Shown: positions 1 through 11,500 of the stretch, one piece after another | Layout of the letters: each line of letters begins with the position of its first letter | Numbering within the stretch: position 1 is the stretch's first letter | NCBI GenBank assembly: GCA_029449245.1 | Contig: JANATF010000015.1 | Location: 806,001 to 870,000, forward strand | DNA from: Mortierella alpina | Taxonomy: Eukaryota > Mortierellomycota > Mortierellomycetes > Mortierellales > Mortierellaceae | DNA length: 64,000 nt | Reading direction: 5' to 3' | Position numbers and translations under genes: made by a program | Notes under the pieces: model-generated | Database searches by the model: none | Told to the model about the DNA's origin: nothing | What the model saw: only the letters and a program-made list of their open reading frames with translations

Positions 1-760
1 GGAGAACACATACCCATGTCAGGACAATCACGACGACAATCTTCATCACGACAAGGCCAAGAGAGAAGACAAGGGTCTGTTTCCACCATCGCTGAATCTG
101 AGGAGGGTTTCCGTATTCTCCTGTTCTCAATCCTTCGATCCTCCTGTGAGTAAAGTACTTATCGGCTACTTTGAGGAACAGATAGAGCACACCCACGCCA
201 AAGGTCGTATCCAGAAAGATGTTGAGGAAATACCTGGAGTGACAACGCGGTAGAGTTTGCAAAGGAGAAATATGAGTCGCTTTAGAACTCCAGATGCCTG
301 CAATGATGCTGGGCGAAGCAAATAAGAGAACGCAACGACATACCAGATACAGGGATTGGAGTCCTTTTGCGTCGACGAGAGACCGAAGAGGGTTGCTGCA
401 ATTAGGTTGAGAGAGTGAATGACAACGCCTCCTACGATCTGTTTGCTCACATCGTACAACCTAAGTGAACGAACGATGCTTGATTAGGTTTCCACCGCTG
501 CATAGCAACGAACATGCAAAAATGAGCACATCGAAGAAAAAAGAAAAGGAAAAGAAAAAGTAGGAGGTTTACCAGATCTTGATTGGCCGCATGGGTCGCT
601 CCTTGCTCCGCTTGAAGATGAGGGTGGAGAAGGCGATGGTGGCGAGCAGCAGCTGGACAAAGATGGCGAAGGTGCTCATCAGTTCACAGGTGCCTGTTGC
701 TGGCGGTGGTAGTGTGTCTGTATCATCAGGCAGAGCTCTTGTGGACCATAGACGACTCAT
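1..760 (-). CDS. STIMATE/YPL162C-like multi-pass membrane protein, 3' part outside the window
   Basis: Spliced model: exons 760-573, 460-344 and 233-14, with GT-AG introns 572-461 and 343-234. A consensus donor GTATGT lies at 13-8, so the gene continues to the left of the window. Translation starts MSRLWSTRAL and gives a first hydrophobic helix followed by a KRSKE loop. Exon junctions then produce KIWLYDVSKQIVGG, a helix with VIHSLNL, and [18 protein letters not shown]. That order (a conserved Asp-Lys near a His-Asn helix, then an NPC-W-Y...N...DTT-GV segment) is characteristic of the family that includes yeast vacuolar YPL162C and human STIMATE/TMEM110. The human protein works at ER-plasma membrane junctions in Ca2+ entry and the yeast one is vacuolar, so the location here is open. 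The last visible segment is another hydrophobic helix rich in Val and Ile. The upstream ATG at 823 was rejected because the model from 760 matches the family start better. Confidence 0.83.
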
Positions 761-1638
761 GCTTGACTTGCGTTCGACGGTTAGAGGGGAGAGGAGAGAG
801 AAAAAGAGAGCAAGAGCGAGCAAGAGAGCGCGATAGGGGGTATCGTGTGCGTGTGAAAGACACTAACAGGTTGCTGGGAGGGGAGTGTGGTGTTGTGGAG
901 ACAGGACGGGGAGGGGATGCGGAGTGCACTCTGCAGACGATGGACGGAACGTGGAGCGGGTGGATGGGGTGGCAGGCAGAAGGGGGTGATGTCGAGGGGC
1001 CAAGGAAGCGCTTCTTCTGTGCATCGTGGGCATCGTGGACGGCCCACAGCACGGAACAGCACGTCACACTCTGGCACCGAGCCAATCAGACGGGCTCAGA
1101 GGTCCCACTGGGATGCTCTCCTGGCGACTCACTCAGGGGGAGAGCATGGGGGCAGGTTGCCTATACTGTAGTACTGTCTCTTCCTGGCTTGCTTCTTGAC
1201 CCCACCACCTGCATTGGTATGGGGCTACAATGCAGCAGTACATGGCCTCGCTCTTCCGCCCCACATTCTCGCTTGCTATCATGTCGGTCAGTCAGTCAGT
1301 CGGTAAGTAACCCAATGGTTGACTCTCGCGCGCAGCCACAGCCACACGAGACACAAGGCCAATTTGGTGGCGTTTTTATCTTCTTCATTGCACTTCAACT
1401 TTTCCTCTTCATTCCTTTCGTCTCCTCTTGCATTCACCCCTCTTGTTAGTTCCCGCCTTAGCTCAACTGCCATCTGCTATCCCTTGAAGTCTTGCTGCTT
1501 CCCACTCCCTCCCTTACCGTCGCGCGAATGGACTTCACCTTCTACTAGCTGATTTCCTTTTGGTGGCGTATTTCGTTCTCGTGCTGCATTCCTTTCACTC
1601 TTTTTCATCCCGTAGCCGCGTTTCGCTTCTTTGGCACC
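761..1638. promoter_or_regulatory. Divergent promoter region between the STIMATE-like gene and REV1
   Basis: This 878-nt gene-free stretch serves two genes transcribed outward. A CCAAT box in CCAATCAG context is at 1082-1089, about mid-way. The part nearest REV1 is rich in T and C, as is common before fungal start codons. The open frames in it (for example 697-1449) show no family features and are purine- or pyrimidine-rich low-complexity translations. No tRNA or other RNA gene was recognised. Confidence 0.5.
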
Positions 1639-4600
1639 ATGGAGCCAGAGAAAGAGGAGGACCCTTATACGGCGATCCAATATGGCGACTTTGCCTCCTA
1701 CTTTCGGCACAAAAAGCAAAAGTTGCAAATACAGCAGGACGAGATGTAAGAAGGCAACAAGCTTCACGCGTACTCAGGCTCATTCAAACCACCTACTGAT
1801 ATAACTTTCATCTTTGCCTGAATAATACAGAGCTGCACTCGCTGCTCCGGATACTGCCCAGATATTTGAAGGAGTGATCGTCTACGTTAACGGCTATACG
1901 GACCCGCCTATCCATGGTAACGCCTTGCTTTTCTACTTCAGCAAATTGTCAACTTGGACAACCATATCCTTTCCGTTTGACTCAGTACCTCATTCCATTA
2001 TACTTTTCTACGACTTGATAGATATTCGAAATATGGTCGTCCAACGAGGCAAGCTGAAAAAAGGAGTGCGGATGAAATTATGATTATTCTCATCAACTTT
2101 GGCACCAGTGCTGACTCGACTATTGCTTTCCTACTCTCAATTTCTTGTAAAAGGCGGAGAGTTCCGACAGTATTGTAAGCTTCATCGTCCAACCGCGACC
2201 TTTGTTGAGCAAAGATACAAGGAGGCAGGCTCATTAACTACACCGTTTTGCATTGATATAGTGTCCAAGAGCAAAATAACTCACATCATCGCGTCCAACT
2301 TGACACAGGCCAAGATGAAAGAGTTCCGGTACAATCTGAGGACTGCTACAGGTGGCATTAAGTTTTTTTGTGAATGTGTTTACTAGATGTTAATACCGAA
2401 TCGCGCCTGTTTCTAGTAACTACAAAGTCGCCAAGCCAGAATGGATCGTCGAAAGTGTTCGCGCGAACCGTTTGCTCCCTTGGCACAATTATAGTACCCT
2501 GAGGATTCCAACATCCTTTGCCAAGTTTGGCGTAGGATCATCTGTCCCTTCATCACCAGGGTCTACGCCAGCACCTCCAGCGGCAGGAGCACAAGCAGGA
2601 GTAGGAGCGGCGACATCGCCTCTATTGGGTAAACGTACCTTGTCAGTCATGGAGGATCGCGACTCCATAACGGAATCGAGGAAAGACGACGACACGCCCA
2701 TCGCTGGCGAAGTCTTGGAAACTGCTGCACCAGAATCACACTCAGGTTATCGTCATGGCGAGAGTGATGCTGTGATACCTCTGCCTCGTAGTGATAGTGC
2801 GCTCTGGGACGACTCTGTGTTGCGCGAGCTGGTGGCGCCGGATGAGGAGCTGTACGATGAAGCGCCAATCACGCAGGAGTCGGATGATTCATTCTTCAAT
2901 AATCTGGAGCTGGACATGGATGAGTTTGAGTATCAACCAAGCCCACCCGTGGAAGCGAAGACACGAATCAACGATGGAAGAGGACAAGAAGAACCACCCG
3001 AGAACCAGGATCCCGTAGAACAAGACCAGCTGGGATTGATGGCGGAAGCCTCTGCGCTAGCGCAACAGACGCCCGTCGTCATTCAAAGACCAATCAATCC
3101 ATTTGCACGTGTTGATATGCCGCCGCCTATAACGAGAATCAACGACAACGGCGCCAAGGATGTTGGCCCCGCCAGCGCTGGAGCTAATGAGGATGACCAA
3201 GAGGACCGCCACCCGACCTTGATTGAACTCTCGGTGCCATGGAACAGGATGAATTCATCGGTGATGCCTGGGTTCGTGGAAAAGTTTTACCAGTCGTCTC
3301 GTCTTCACTACCTTTCAACGTGGAAGGCCAAGCTGCGAGAGGCGACCGCTGCAATCCAGAGTGATCGGCCAGTGATACTTAACAAGGATAAGAACAAGAC
3401 TATCATGTATGCTACGCTTCCACTCTTTCCCCAATCCGACCTTGAAATTCTCGTTTTACTATCTCTAACCTAGTCTCTCCTTCCACCTAGGCATATCGAT
3501 TTTGATTGCTTCTTTGCTTCTGTGGCAACAAGAGACAAACCCGAGCTCCAAAATCAACCAATAGCAGTCGCTCACGGCTCTGGAGGATCAGCAACATCCA
3601 ACGGTGAGATTGCATCGTGCAACTATTTGGCTCGCAACTATGGCGTCAAGAACGGGATGCATCTTCGAAGCGCACGAGCAGTTTGTCCCAACATCGTCGT
3701 TGTCCCTTATGAATTTCAGGAATACGAGGACATCTCACTCGCCTTTTACAACATCCTATTGGGATACGCGGACGAATTGCAGGCAGTGTCTGTGGACGAG
3801 GCGCTCGTGGACGTGTCTTCGCGATGCACCTCCCTCTGGGATGAAGAAGCTGGCGGTCAAGGCGAACATGTTCCTGACGGAGATATGAGTCGAATCGCCC
3901 CAGAGTCGTTTGCGCAAAAAGTGAGGGACGAGATATTTTCAGCCACGGGCTGCCATGCCAGTGTAGGTATAGGTCCTAATATTCTCCTGGCCAAGCTCGC
4001 TACGAAGCGCGCTAAGCCTCATGGACAGTACATCTGGCCCAGCGCCCCGGGAACAGATCGAACTATTCGAGAGCTTCAAGGACCGGCATACTCCCTCCTT
4101 AACATGGACCAGGATCCGAGTCCGACGCCCTCAGAAAGTGATGAAGGCTCTCAACTCACCAAAACTCCATCACCTGTTGGCGACAAAACTGTGCGCCGAG
4201 AGGTGCTCGGGATCAAGGACATCCCAGGAGTCGGTTACAAGATATCTCAGGAATTGAAGGAGCGTTTCTCGGTAGAGACGCTATTTGAGTTGCAACAGAT
4301 CCCCAAGGAGGAACTTCAGACGATTTGTGGCATGAAAACAGGGGAAATGTTGTACAATTCCTGCCGAGGTATCGATGAGACAACACTGGCATCGGATCGC
4401 GAGAAGGCGCGCCAGAGTGTGAGCGCAGAAATTTCTTGGGGTGTGAGATTCGAGAACCAGGGTCAGGTAGATCTCTTCATGCGAGACCTGGCACAGGAAG
4501 TCAGCAAGCGGCTAAAGGAGATTGATCGTAAGGCCAAATCGGTTGTTATGAAGGTAAGATATGTTCTGTCGAGCGCAGTGTTGATGCTTATAGAAGCTTT

Positions 4601-6651
4601 CTTGATCCATGGCCAGGCACTGAACCGCATTTATTCATCTCTATACATTATTAGGTCATGAAGCGGAAAGAGTTTGTCAAAGGCCAATGGAAACACATGG
4701 GGCATGGTCCTGTAGACCAGTTTGCGCGGACTGGTCAGCTTCCCATGTATACAGATGATCCGGAGCTGATTGCAAAAGAGGCGCTGAATCTCCTGCGATA
4801 TTTCAAGTTTAACGTGCTGGACATCAGAGGTATACACATGCAGGTGGATATTTGTTGTTGGTGCTTGACGACATGTCAGGCTTAAAGAACTCGCTGAGTT
4901 TAACAGCCCCCTTCATCCTACCTTGTAGGTCTTGGAATTCAAATGCTGAAGCTGAACAATGATGTTGTCAATACAGTGTCCAAATCTGCGTTCACGCCCT
5001 ACGACACCATGAACCAGACCACGCTCACTTCTGCTATGTTCCAGCAAAAGCGCGGTAGTCCGTCCAAGAGCTCTGCTTCTGTGTCCATGAGCTCTCACGC
5101 GCCTGAACCAGAGACCGCAGTCGAACTTGCAATTGAAGCAGAAACACCAATAATGTCGCGACAGGAGCAGGATGTAGCCCCACCGATGGAGATCGATGCC
5201 GCGACGTTTAAAGAGTTGCCGCTGGAGATCCAAGAGGAACTCTTGCGTAGTCACCGTTTGGTGTTTATCAATCAAACATCCAGCACCCACACGGGTGAGG
5301 CATCCAGAGAATCTGAGGCACAAGCAGGGTCGCCCTTAGACGAGCTGCCGGTCCGAAAGCAGACCCTGCCCCCGTGGTCACAGGTGGACCCCGCAGAGCT
5401 CATGGCTCTTTCGACTCCTATGATGAGAGACACCTTAAAGGAGTATGCAGGAAGGCGAGACCTTTCAAACCATTATCGCGACAGTGAGGCCATTGGGAAC
5501 ACCATCCTTCCTTCGCCTTCAAAGGCAAGTTGATTTGTTCTTGTAACACTAGTGTCATTGATGCTTAAGATGTGGCACATTATGTTAATCCATTTGGTTC
5601 GTACCGTTGCGTTTAACAGTTGGATAAATCGGTGTTGCAAGCCCTGCCACCAGAGATTCGAGCAGAGATCGAGCAAGAATATACCCACATTATGGAAAAT
5701 AATGAACTTATCCGAAAACTCGCCCAACACAATACAGGTCAGGGCGATGGTCCTTCTAGAGGGCCTCTTTTGGATCACGCACCAGTCATCGATCATCAGG
5801 AGCATGTAGGGAGCAGTCGCGGGCGAGGCAAGGAAGGAGAGCGTGGATCGGGTCGAGGTCGTGGACGAGGCCGTGGACGTGGACGTGGACGAGGGCGAGG
5901 AGGTAATAGTGCCGCTGGCGGCACAGGCGAGTTAGAAGCAGGAATACAGGGAGAGCGGAAGCAGCGACAGGAACAGCATCAGCAACAACAACAGCATGGC
6001 GGTACTAATGGCCTTGGAGACCATGAGCTGGTCGCTCTTCCTGATGACATTCCCGAGTTGGACATGGAATTTCTTGCGGCCTTACCTCCCGAGATCCGAG
6101 CAGAGCTAGAAGCTGCGCGGCAGTTGCAGTTGGTGAAGCATCGACTAAACCAGGCCGCGCGCTCATCCTCAGTCAGAGGACGCCCAAAGGATGGACACGA
6201 TGCGGGCCCCAGTGAGGGCATGGCGATGGACCACGCGGGTCCCGCAGCATTGGAACCACCGACGCTTATGGGTCAGCGAGAGATTGGCGAGCTGCGCAAG
6301 ATGCTGACAGAGTGGGTAGGATCAACACTGATGCAGGAGGATCAAGAGGCGGAAGACAGCGGCGGTCGTTTGAAGGTGTATGACGAAGGACCTAACCCTG
6401 AGGATGTCAAGTCGTTTTCAGGATTTCTTGCGAGAGTGATATTCATGGAGCGTGATTTGGAGCGGGTGCGTCTGCTGCTGCGATGGCTTCGGAGAAAAGT
6501 GGAAGAAAATGAGAGACGCGCGAGTGCAGTGCAGTCGTATCCGAAGTATGTCCGTGTGCTCATGACATGGAGGCAAGCATTGACGAGTGTGCAGGATGGT
6601 GTCCAACAGTTGGTGCGAGAACTTTATGGGGGCACGTTCTGCATCGATTAA
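1639..6651 (+). CDS. REV1: DNA repair protein REV1 (deoxycytidyl transferase, Y-family polymerase)
   Basis: REV1 inserts dCMP opposite abasic sites and damaged bases, and scaffolds other translesion polymerases at stalled forks in the nucleus. Nine exons: 1639-1745, 1831-1916, 2109-2174, 2262-2328, 2417-3406, 3491-4553, 4655-4829, 4929-5524 and 5620-6651, together 1393 aa in one frame. The start ATG has a strong ACC context. A BRCT domain (about 47-135) shows VYVNGYTDPP, THIIASNLT and KPEWIVESV. The Y-family core begins at HIDFDCFFASV; the metal ligands are D442 and D541/E542 (SVDEALVD). Helix-hairpin-helix, little-finger and polymerase-associated regions follow. Three ubiquitin-binding motifs carry the Leu-Pro pair at 948/949, 1059/1060 and 1205/1206. 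An Arg-Gly repeat lies near 1115-1145, and the C-terminal interaction domain covers about 1274-1393. The intron at 5525-5619 uses a GC donor. Exon 3 adds a few residues within the BRCT loop, so its acceptor is the least certain junction. Confidence 0.96.
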
Positions 6652-6881
6652 AACAAAAGCCGCAAGCACATGGAAATGAAACGCATACATAGTGGCAGTA
6701 TTTTTGTGTTGCATTGTATGCAGGTTATAGCGCTAAGGGCGCCGCCCGACTGAAGACAGCCAACCGTTCCTACTGCTGGTTGTTTCTCGGATGAATACTC
6801 ACTTGCGAGTTTGTGGTTCACGAGGAAAACATAACGACTTCGGGAAGACAAGAGAGTTGTGAAACTGCTTTATTTGCGCGT

Positions 6882-8029
6882 TCAAGAGCGCGTCGGCTTT
6901 TTCTGAGATTTTTTCATGATGACACTGAGTCCATCAAACACGGGCAATAGCACGACATCGACGCGCGGGTCATTCGCGACATATCGATTAAACGCGTCGA
7001 CATGGTTGGCAGTTTTTTGGAACATGGCTGCAGCCTTCTGTTTCTTGGCGTCACTTGGGGAGGCGTCTGATCGAGGCTGGAGTGGGGGCGAGGAAGGTGG
7101 GGATGGCAACGAGCCTTGGTTCTTGGCGTGAACATCTTGCGATGGGGACTGAAGGACCATGCCTTTGAAGAGCGTGTTGTCTGAGAGGATGTAGCCATGA
7201 TCGGACAGGAGGTCATTGTCCATGATAAAGTTGTAGTAGTTGATGTAGTTTCCTTTGTCAGCGTCTATGGCGGGCGTCCATTTTTTTGATTGTGTTCATG
7301 CATTAGCGATAAGACTTTTTTAGACCAAAAACAAAAGACGCGAATTTGACACGAACTTGTAAGGGAGGCACAAAAAAAATATGAAGAAACGTTACCGATG
7401 AAGACGGCGTCAAACTTCAGTTTGCTTTTGGCCAAGGCCTTGAGACTGGCGAGACCATCGCCCTCCAGGAGCTCAATCTTGGCCACCTGCCTGTTTTCAC
7501 TGACACCCTGGTCGGTATAACCTTCGCGCTCAAACAGGTCGCGCGCCAATTGAGCAGCGCGGGAGTCCAGCTCACAGGTGTAGAGGACACTGCCCTCGGG
7601 CATGCCATCGGCCATGGCCATGGCACTGTAGCCCATAAAGCAGCCCAGCTCTAGGACGACGTGCGGCCGCGTCATGCGCATGAGTAGCTTCAGGAGGTGG
7701 CCCTGCATGGCTGAGATGGTCTTGTCTGCAGTGCCTGGATAGTGTTCAACGGAACTGGCATGGAGGGTTGCGAATTTTTCGGGTAAAGGGGTCGAGTGTT
7801 GGTCGCTGTAGCGGAACAGAGCGTCGAACCCACTTTTGCTGTTGGAATCGGACGAGGAGGAGGAGGACGACGAGTTGGCACCTTCAAAGGAAGGGTACAT
7901 GGCAGCAGCAGGACGGGAGGTGTGGAATGAAGAAGAGGCTACCCGTGGAGCCGGACGCATGCCATGCCAGGCGGCACGCATCATTCGTCTGTGATGGTGC
8001 AGGGCCGAGGCGGAGGCTGAAGGCATCAT
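6882..8029 (-). CDS. Class I SAM-dependent O-methyltransferase, probably mitochondrial
   Basis: Exons 8029-7396 and 7264-6882 (GT-AG intron 7395-7265) give 338 aa. The Rossmann glycine motif VVLELGCFMGYSAMAMA (about 124-140), the acidic TCELD after the second strand, the DAVFIDADK motif created by the splice, and YILSDNTLFKGMV identify the caffeoyl-CoA/catechol O-methyltransferase family (PF01596 type). These enzymes transfer a methyl group from SAM to a hydroxyl of a small molecule, usually with a divalent cation held by the DADK aspartates. The substrate is not predictable. The first about 45 residues are rich in Arg, His, Ser and Ala with almost no acid, which suits a mitochondrial presequence (inference). 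Two oddities: an eight-serine run near residues 53-60, and a Pro/Ser-rich insert of about 45 residues after GMVL that is absent from compact family members. The gene is convergent with REV1 (230 nt apart) and divergent from DNA2. Confidence 0.88.
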
Positions 8030-8554
8030 TTTGACAATGTAGTGTATATGTGGTCAAAGGAGTGGAGTGAGAGAGAAAGTGAGACGAGAGCAAGGCGCCA
8101 AAAGGTTGAAGAGGAAGAGAGCAGGAGGACGAAGAAGAGCTGAGCCAGAGGGGGGTCCATGCCCCTTTTGCTCCTTGGGAACGAGCCACCCCTGGGCGCC
8201 TCGTGTGAAAGTTTTTTTACGGTTACGATCCATCGATTTGAATGCAGCGGCGTGTCACATACAGCATCGCCAGTCACGTCCTGCGGGGTGATTTCGACGC
8301 GTCAATCGCAATCAATCGTGCATTCCATTTCTCCGCCTTCTCCCATCTCTCCTCTGCTCCTGTCCCCAAGACCCTTTTGCGATTCATCCAGCAGACAGCA
8401 GCACTTGCACTCTAGAGGAACGCAAATAGACGGCTCACGATACACATAGACGGGCGCACCCTCGTCATTCCTGCCACGGAGAGGTTGGCTCTAGAGAAGC
8501 ATACAGTAGACAAAGAGAGAAGGAGAGACCGAATCGGCTCTCATTCCGCCAGCC
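8030..8554. promoter_or_regulatory. Divergent promoter region between the O-methyltransferase gene and DNA2
   Basis: This 525-nt region separates two outward-transcribed genes. It is T/C-rich on the DNA2 side (8325-8375). I see no conserved gene in it and no motif that stands out enough to name. Confidence 0.45.
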
Positions 8555-11500
8555 ATGCCAAAGCTGACAAAGAACGCCAGTAGCTCCAACCTCAGCAGGT
8601 CCAAGAGCTCTACATCGCTGAAAAAGACATCCAGTTTCAAGTCTGATTCAAAGCTAAGCCAGGTATACACACGCGATCTCGTCATGCAAGGCAGCCAAGA
8701 TTACTGTTGCTTGCCCTGTTTCCAGTCTGAACAATTCGACCCTTCCATTCTCATTTCTAGGCCAGTCTCAGCAGCTTCTTCACAAAGACTCGTCCTCAGG
8801 ATGCGGCTTCAACATCAGCAGGGCCAGCAGGACCCTCGCAAACACCTTTCTCAAAAACTACTGCGCCAAACCCAAGTAAGCCGAATGCACCACAAGTAGC
8901 TCTACCATCGATAACAACCGCGGCTGGGGGCGTCAACAAGGGAAAAGCTCCACGCAGAATCATTATTGATGACGATGAAGAAGAGGAGACACCTGTGCGG
9001 CCAAAACATACCATCGTAGCAAGGCCCATGAGACGACCCAAGGTGGAGAATCCATTCATAACCTCAACGACAACAGTGGATACCAGAACGCGAAAGACTT
9101 CGGACCTCAGCAAACTGGCACTACCATTTGAAGAGCGTATGCCAGGTAAAAAGACAATGACTCCCTTCAACCTGGAGATCATGTGTGCTGGAGTCTATGA
9201 TGATTAAACGCATGGAGCACATCTCTTAACATATTTCCTGCACGAAATAGTATCGCCTCCTGATAGTCCGGCTCCTGCGCCAGCAATGCCGGTGCTTCAG
9301 GAAACGAGCAGCGCCGCGTCAGTTGCAGGTCAAATAGAGAAGCCGAATGAGGTACCGCAGGAAATCTTGCAGCTGCCGCGCAAGGAGTCGGCGGATGAAT
9401 CCAGTAGCCAGACCAAAGAGGGACAGGAGGCCAGAACGTCATCATCATCGGATCTAACAAAGACGACACCTTCCAAGCGACCTCAGTCGCCAACAAAGAC
9501 CACACCGCAGAGAAAATCAAGAGCACCGAGTCCCTTCAGGACGCCAACAGAAAAGACCAAGCGTGCGCTATTGCCCATGGAGTCGCTTGGTCTTTCACCG
9601 GAGGACTCTGTTTTTTGGGCAAAGACTCCCCCCTCAGAGGCATGGAAGAAGCTTAAGAACATGGACAGTGGCCGGTCGCATGAAGAGGGTATGGAAACAC
9701 GCTGGTGCAGGCGTAAATATATATATACATGTGTATTGACGACCTCTCGATTTTCATTTCCTCGCATCCACAGAGGCTGCATCTATTATAGGTCGGTTGT
9801 ATGAGTCATCCTCGGCAGGGACTGCACTTCAGACGATGGTATTTGACACTTACTCATTCTACCATGATCAGGGCACTGTCCAATGTCATTGTACTCACAT
9901 CCACTGGCAATACATGTAGGATCGGAGGCCGAAGGATCGCATCCGAGAAATGTTAAACACAATGCGGGGATCAAGTGAGGGGCTGGATCAGGGACTAGAC
10001 GATGAGGACGATGAACTGGAGACGATGGATCAACCTTCACCAACAAAGGAACTGGTAGATCGGCTCCGATCAAATCCTGCACGCCAACACGGCCTTGCGA
10101 GATACCATAGTGCTCAGGACTTGGGAGCTACAATCCGGAAGCGAGGTCGTAGAGTGGCACCGGCGCTCACAAAGCCGGCGCCAATGTCATTCCTCTCACC
10201 CAGCAAGCGCCGCGACGATGTCTTGAAAATGATTGAGCAGATTCAAGAAAACATGTCGGGATCATCATCGGACACGCCGTGCCTATCTGCGGAGGATCTC
10301 CCTCCACCTAAACGAGTTCATTTAGACCAAGCGGTTGTCGGGAGTCGTAAAGCGGCATCGGGATCAAATACCCCTACCAAGAACCCCACCCGTAACCGCT
10401 CCTTGAATCTGCAGCCATCGCCTGGAGACTTTGACGATATGTTTACGGATCTGGACATGGATGACAATGCATTTGAGGAACTGACTCAACTTGAGCGGTC
10501 GTCAACCTGGATGAGTTCTGCCAGCGCGAGCTCGGCCAATATTTCAAGTCCTTTCAGCTCTGTGACATCAAGTGCGGACAAGGGCATGTCCAATGTTCGC
10601 CGAGAGTTAGCGGACTTGGGTGTGGATGCTCCCTTGCACTCACAGCCAACAACATGTAGTCTTGCCAACCAAAACGCGCTGCCTTTCGACAAACCTGCCG
10701 CGTCAATCGAAACAAATGCGGACCTAGCTGTGGATGACTTTGGTGACCTAGACGATCTAGGGGACGACTTGGATCTTTACGACCTGGACGATGCAAAGGT
10801 ATGGAAGACGACCATGGCGTTCATTTGACTGCACTTTAGCACTGTTGAGCGACTTTCAACGTAGCAGGACTAATATCTCAAACCTTTTTAGCCCGCTTCA
10901 CAAGTTGTTCGCATCGAAGGCGCAAAGTACAAGCGGTATAAGGTGAATGATGTCAAGGACGGCATCGTGGATCCACGGTGGCATGGCCAGAGCAAGGTGA
11001 GGACAACATTTCTTGCGGGCTTTGCCTGCTGATGAGGCTATCGCCTAACATGAACTGAATTGGCATGATGTTAACCTGTAATTATACGTACTTGATGTGG
11101 CCATCAGGTTCTCATGCTGCAAGAGATTAGAAGTGAGATCGTGGTCAGGATTTTTCTCCGCGAATCGTGGATCGCGTCAAAGATGTCTGTCGGTAAGACT
11201 TTTGCTTGGTGACTTGAGTATGCAACTGCGTGTGCTTTGTATATGTTTGAATTGCTGCGACTGACACTACCCCGATCCTGTACTCCCGGTGTAGGTGACA
11301 TTGTCCATGTCATTAGCCCCTATCTCTATACGACTGACATTGGAGTAAAGGACTTGATGCTCGAAGACGCACAGGGATTCCTTGTTGTCAAGCCCGACTA
11401 TCTGGTCCCTACATCAGCACTGGCAGAGAGCTTTAACTGCGTCAGAAAGCCGATTGTTGACATTCGTGCCAAAAAGACGGATGAGTCGAATATACCAATG

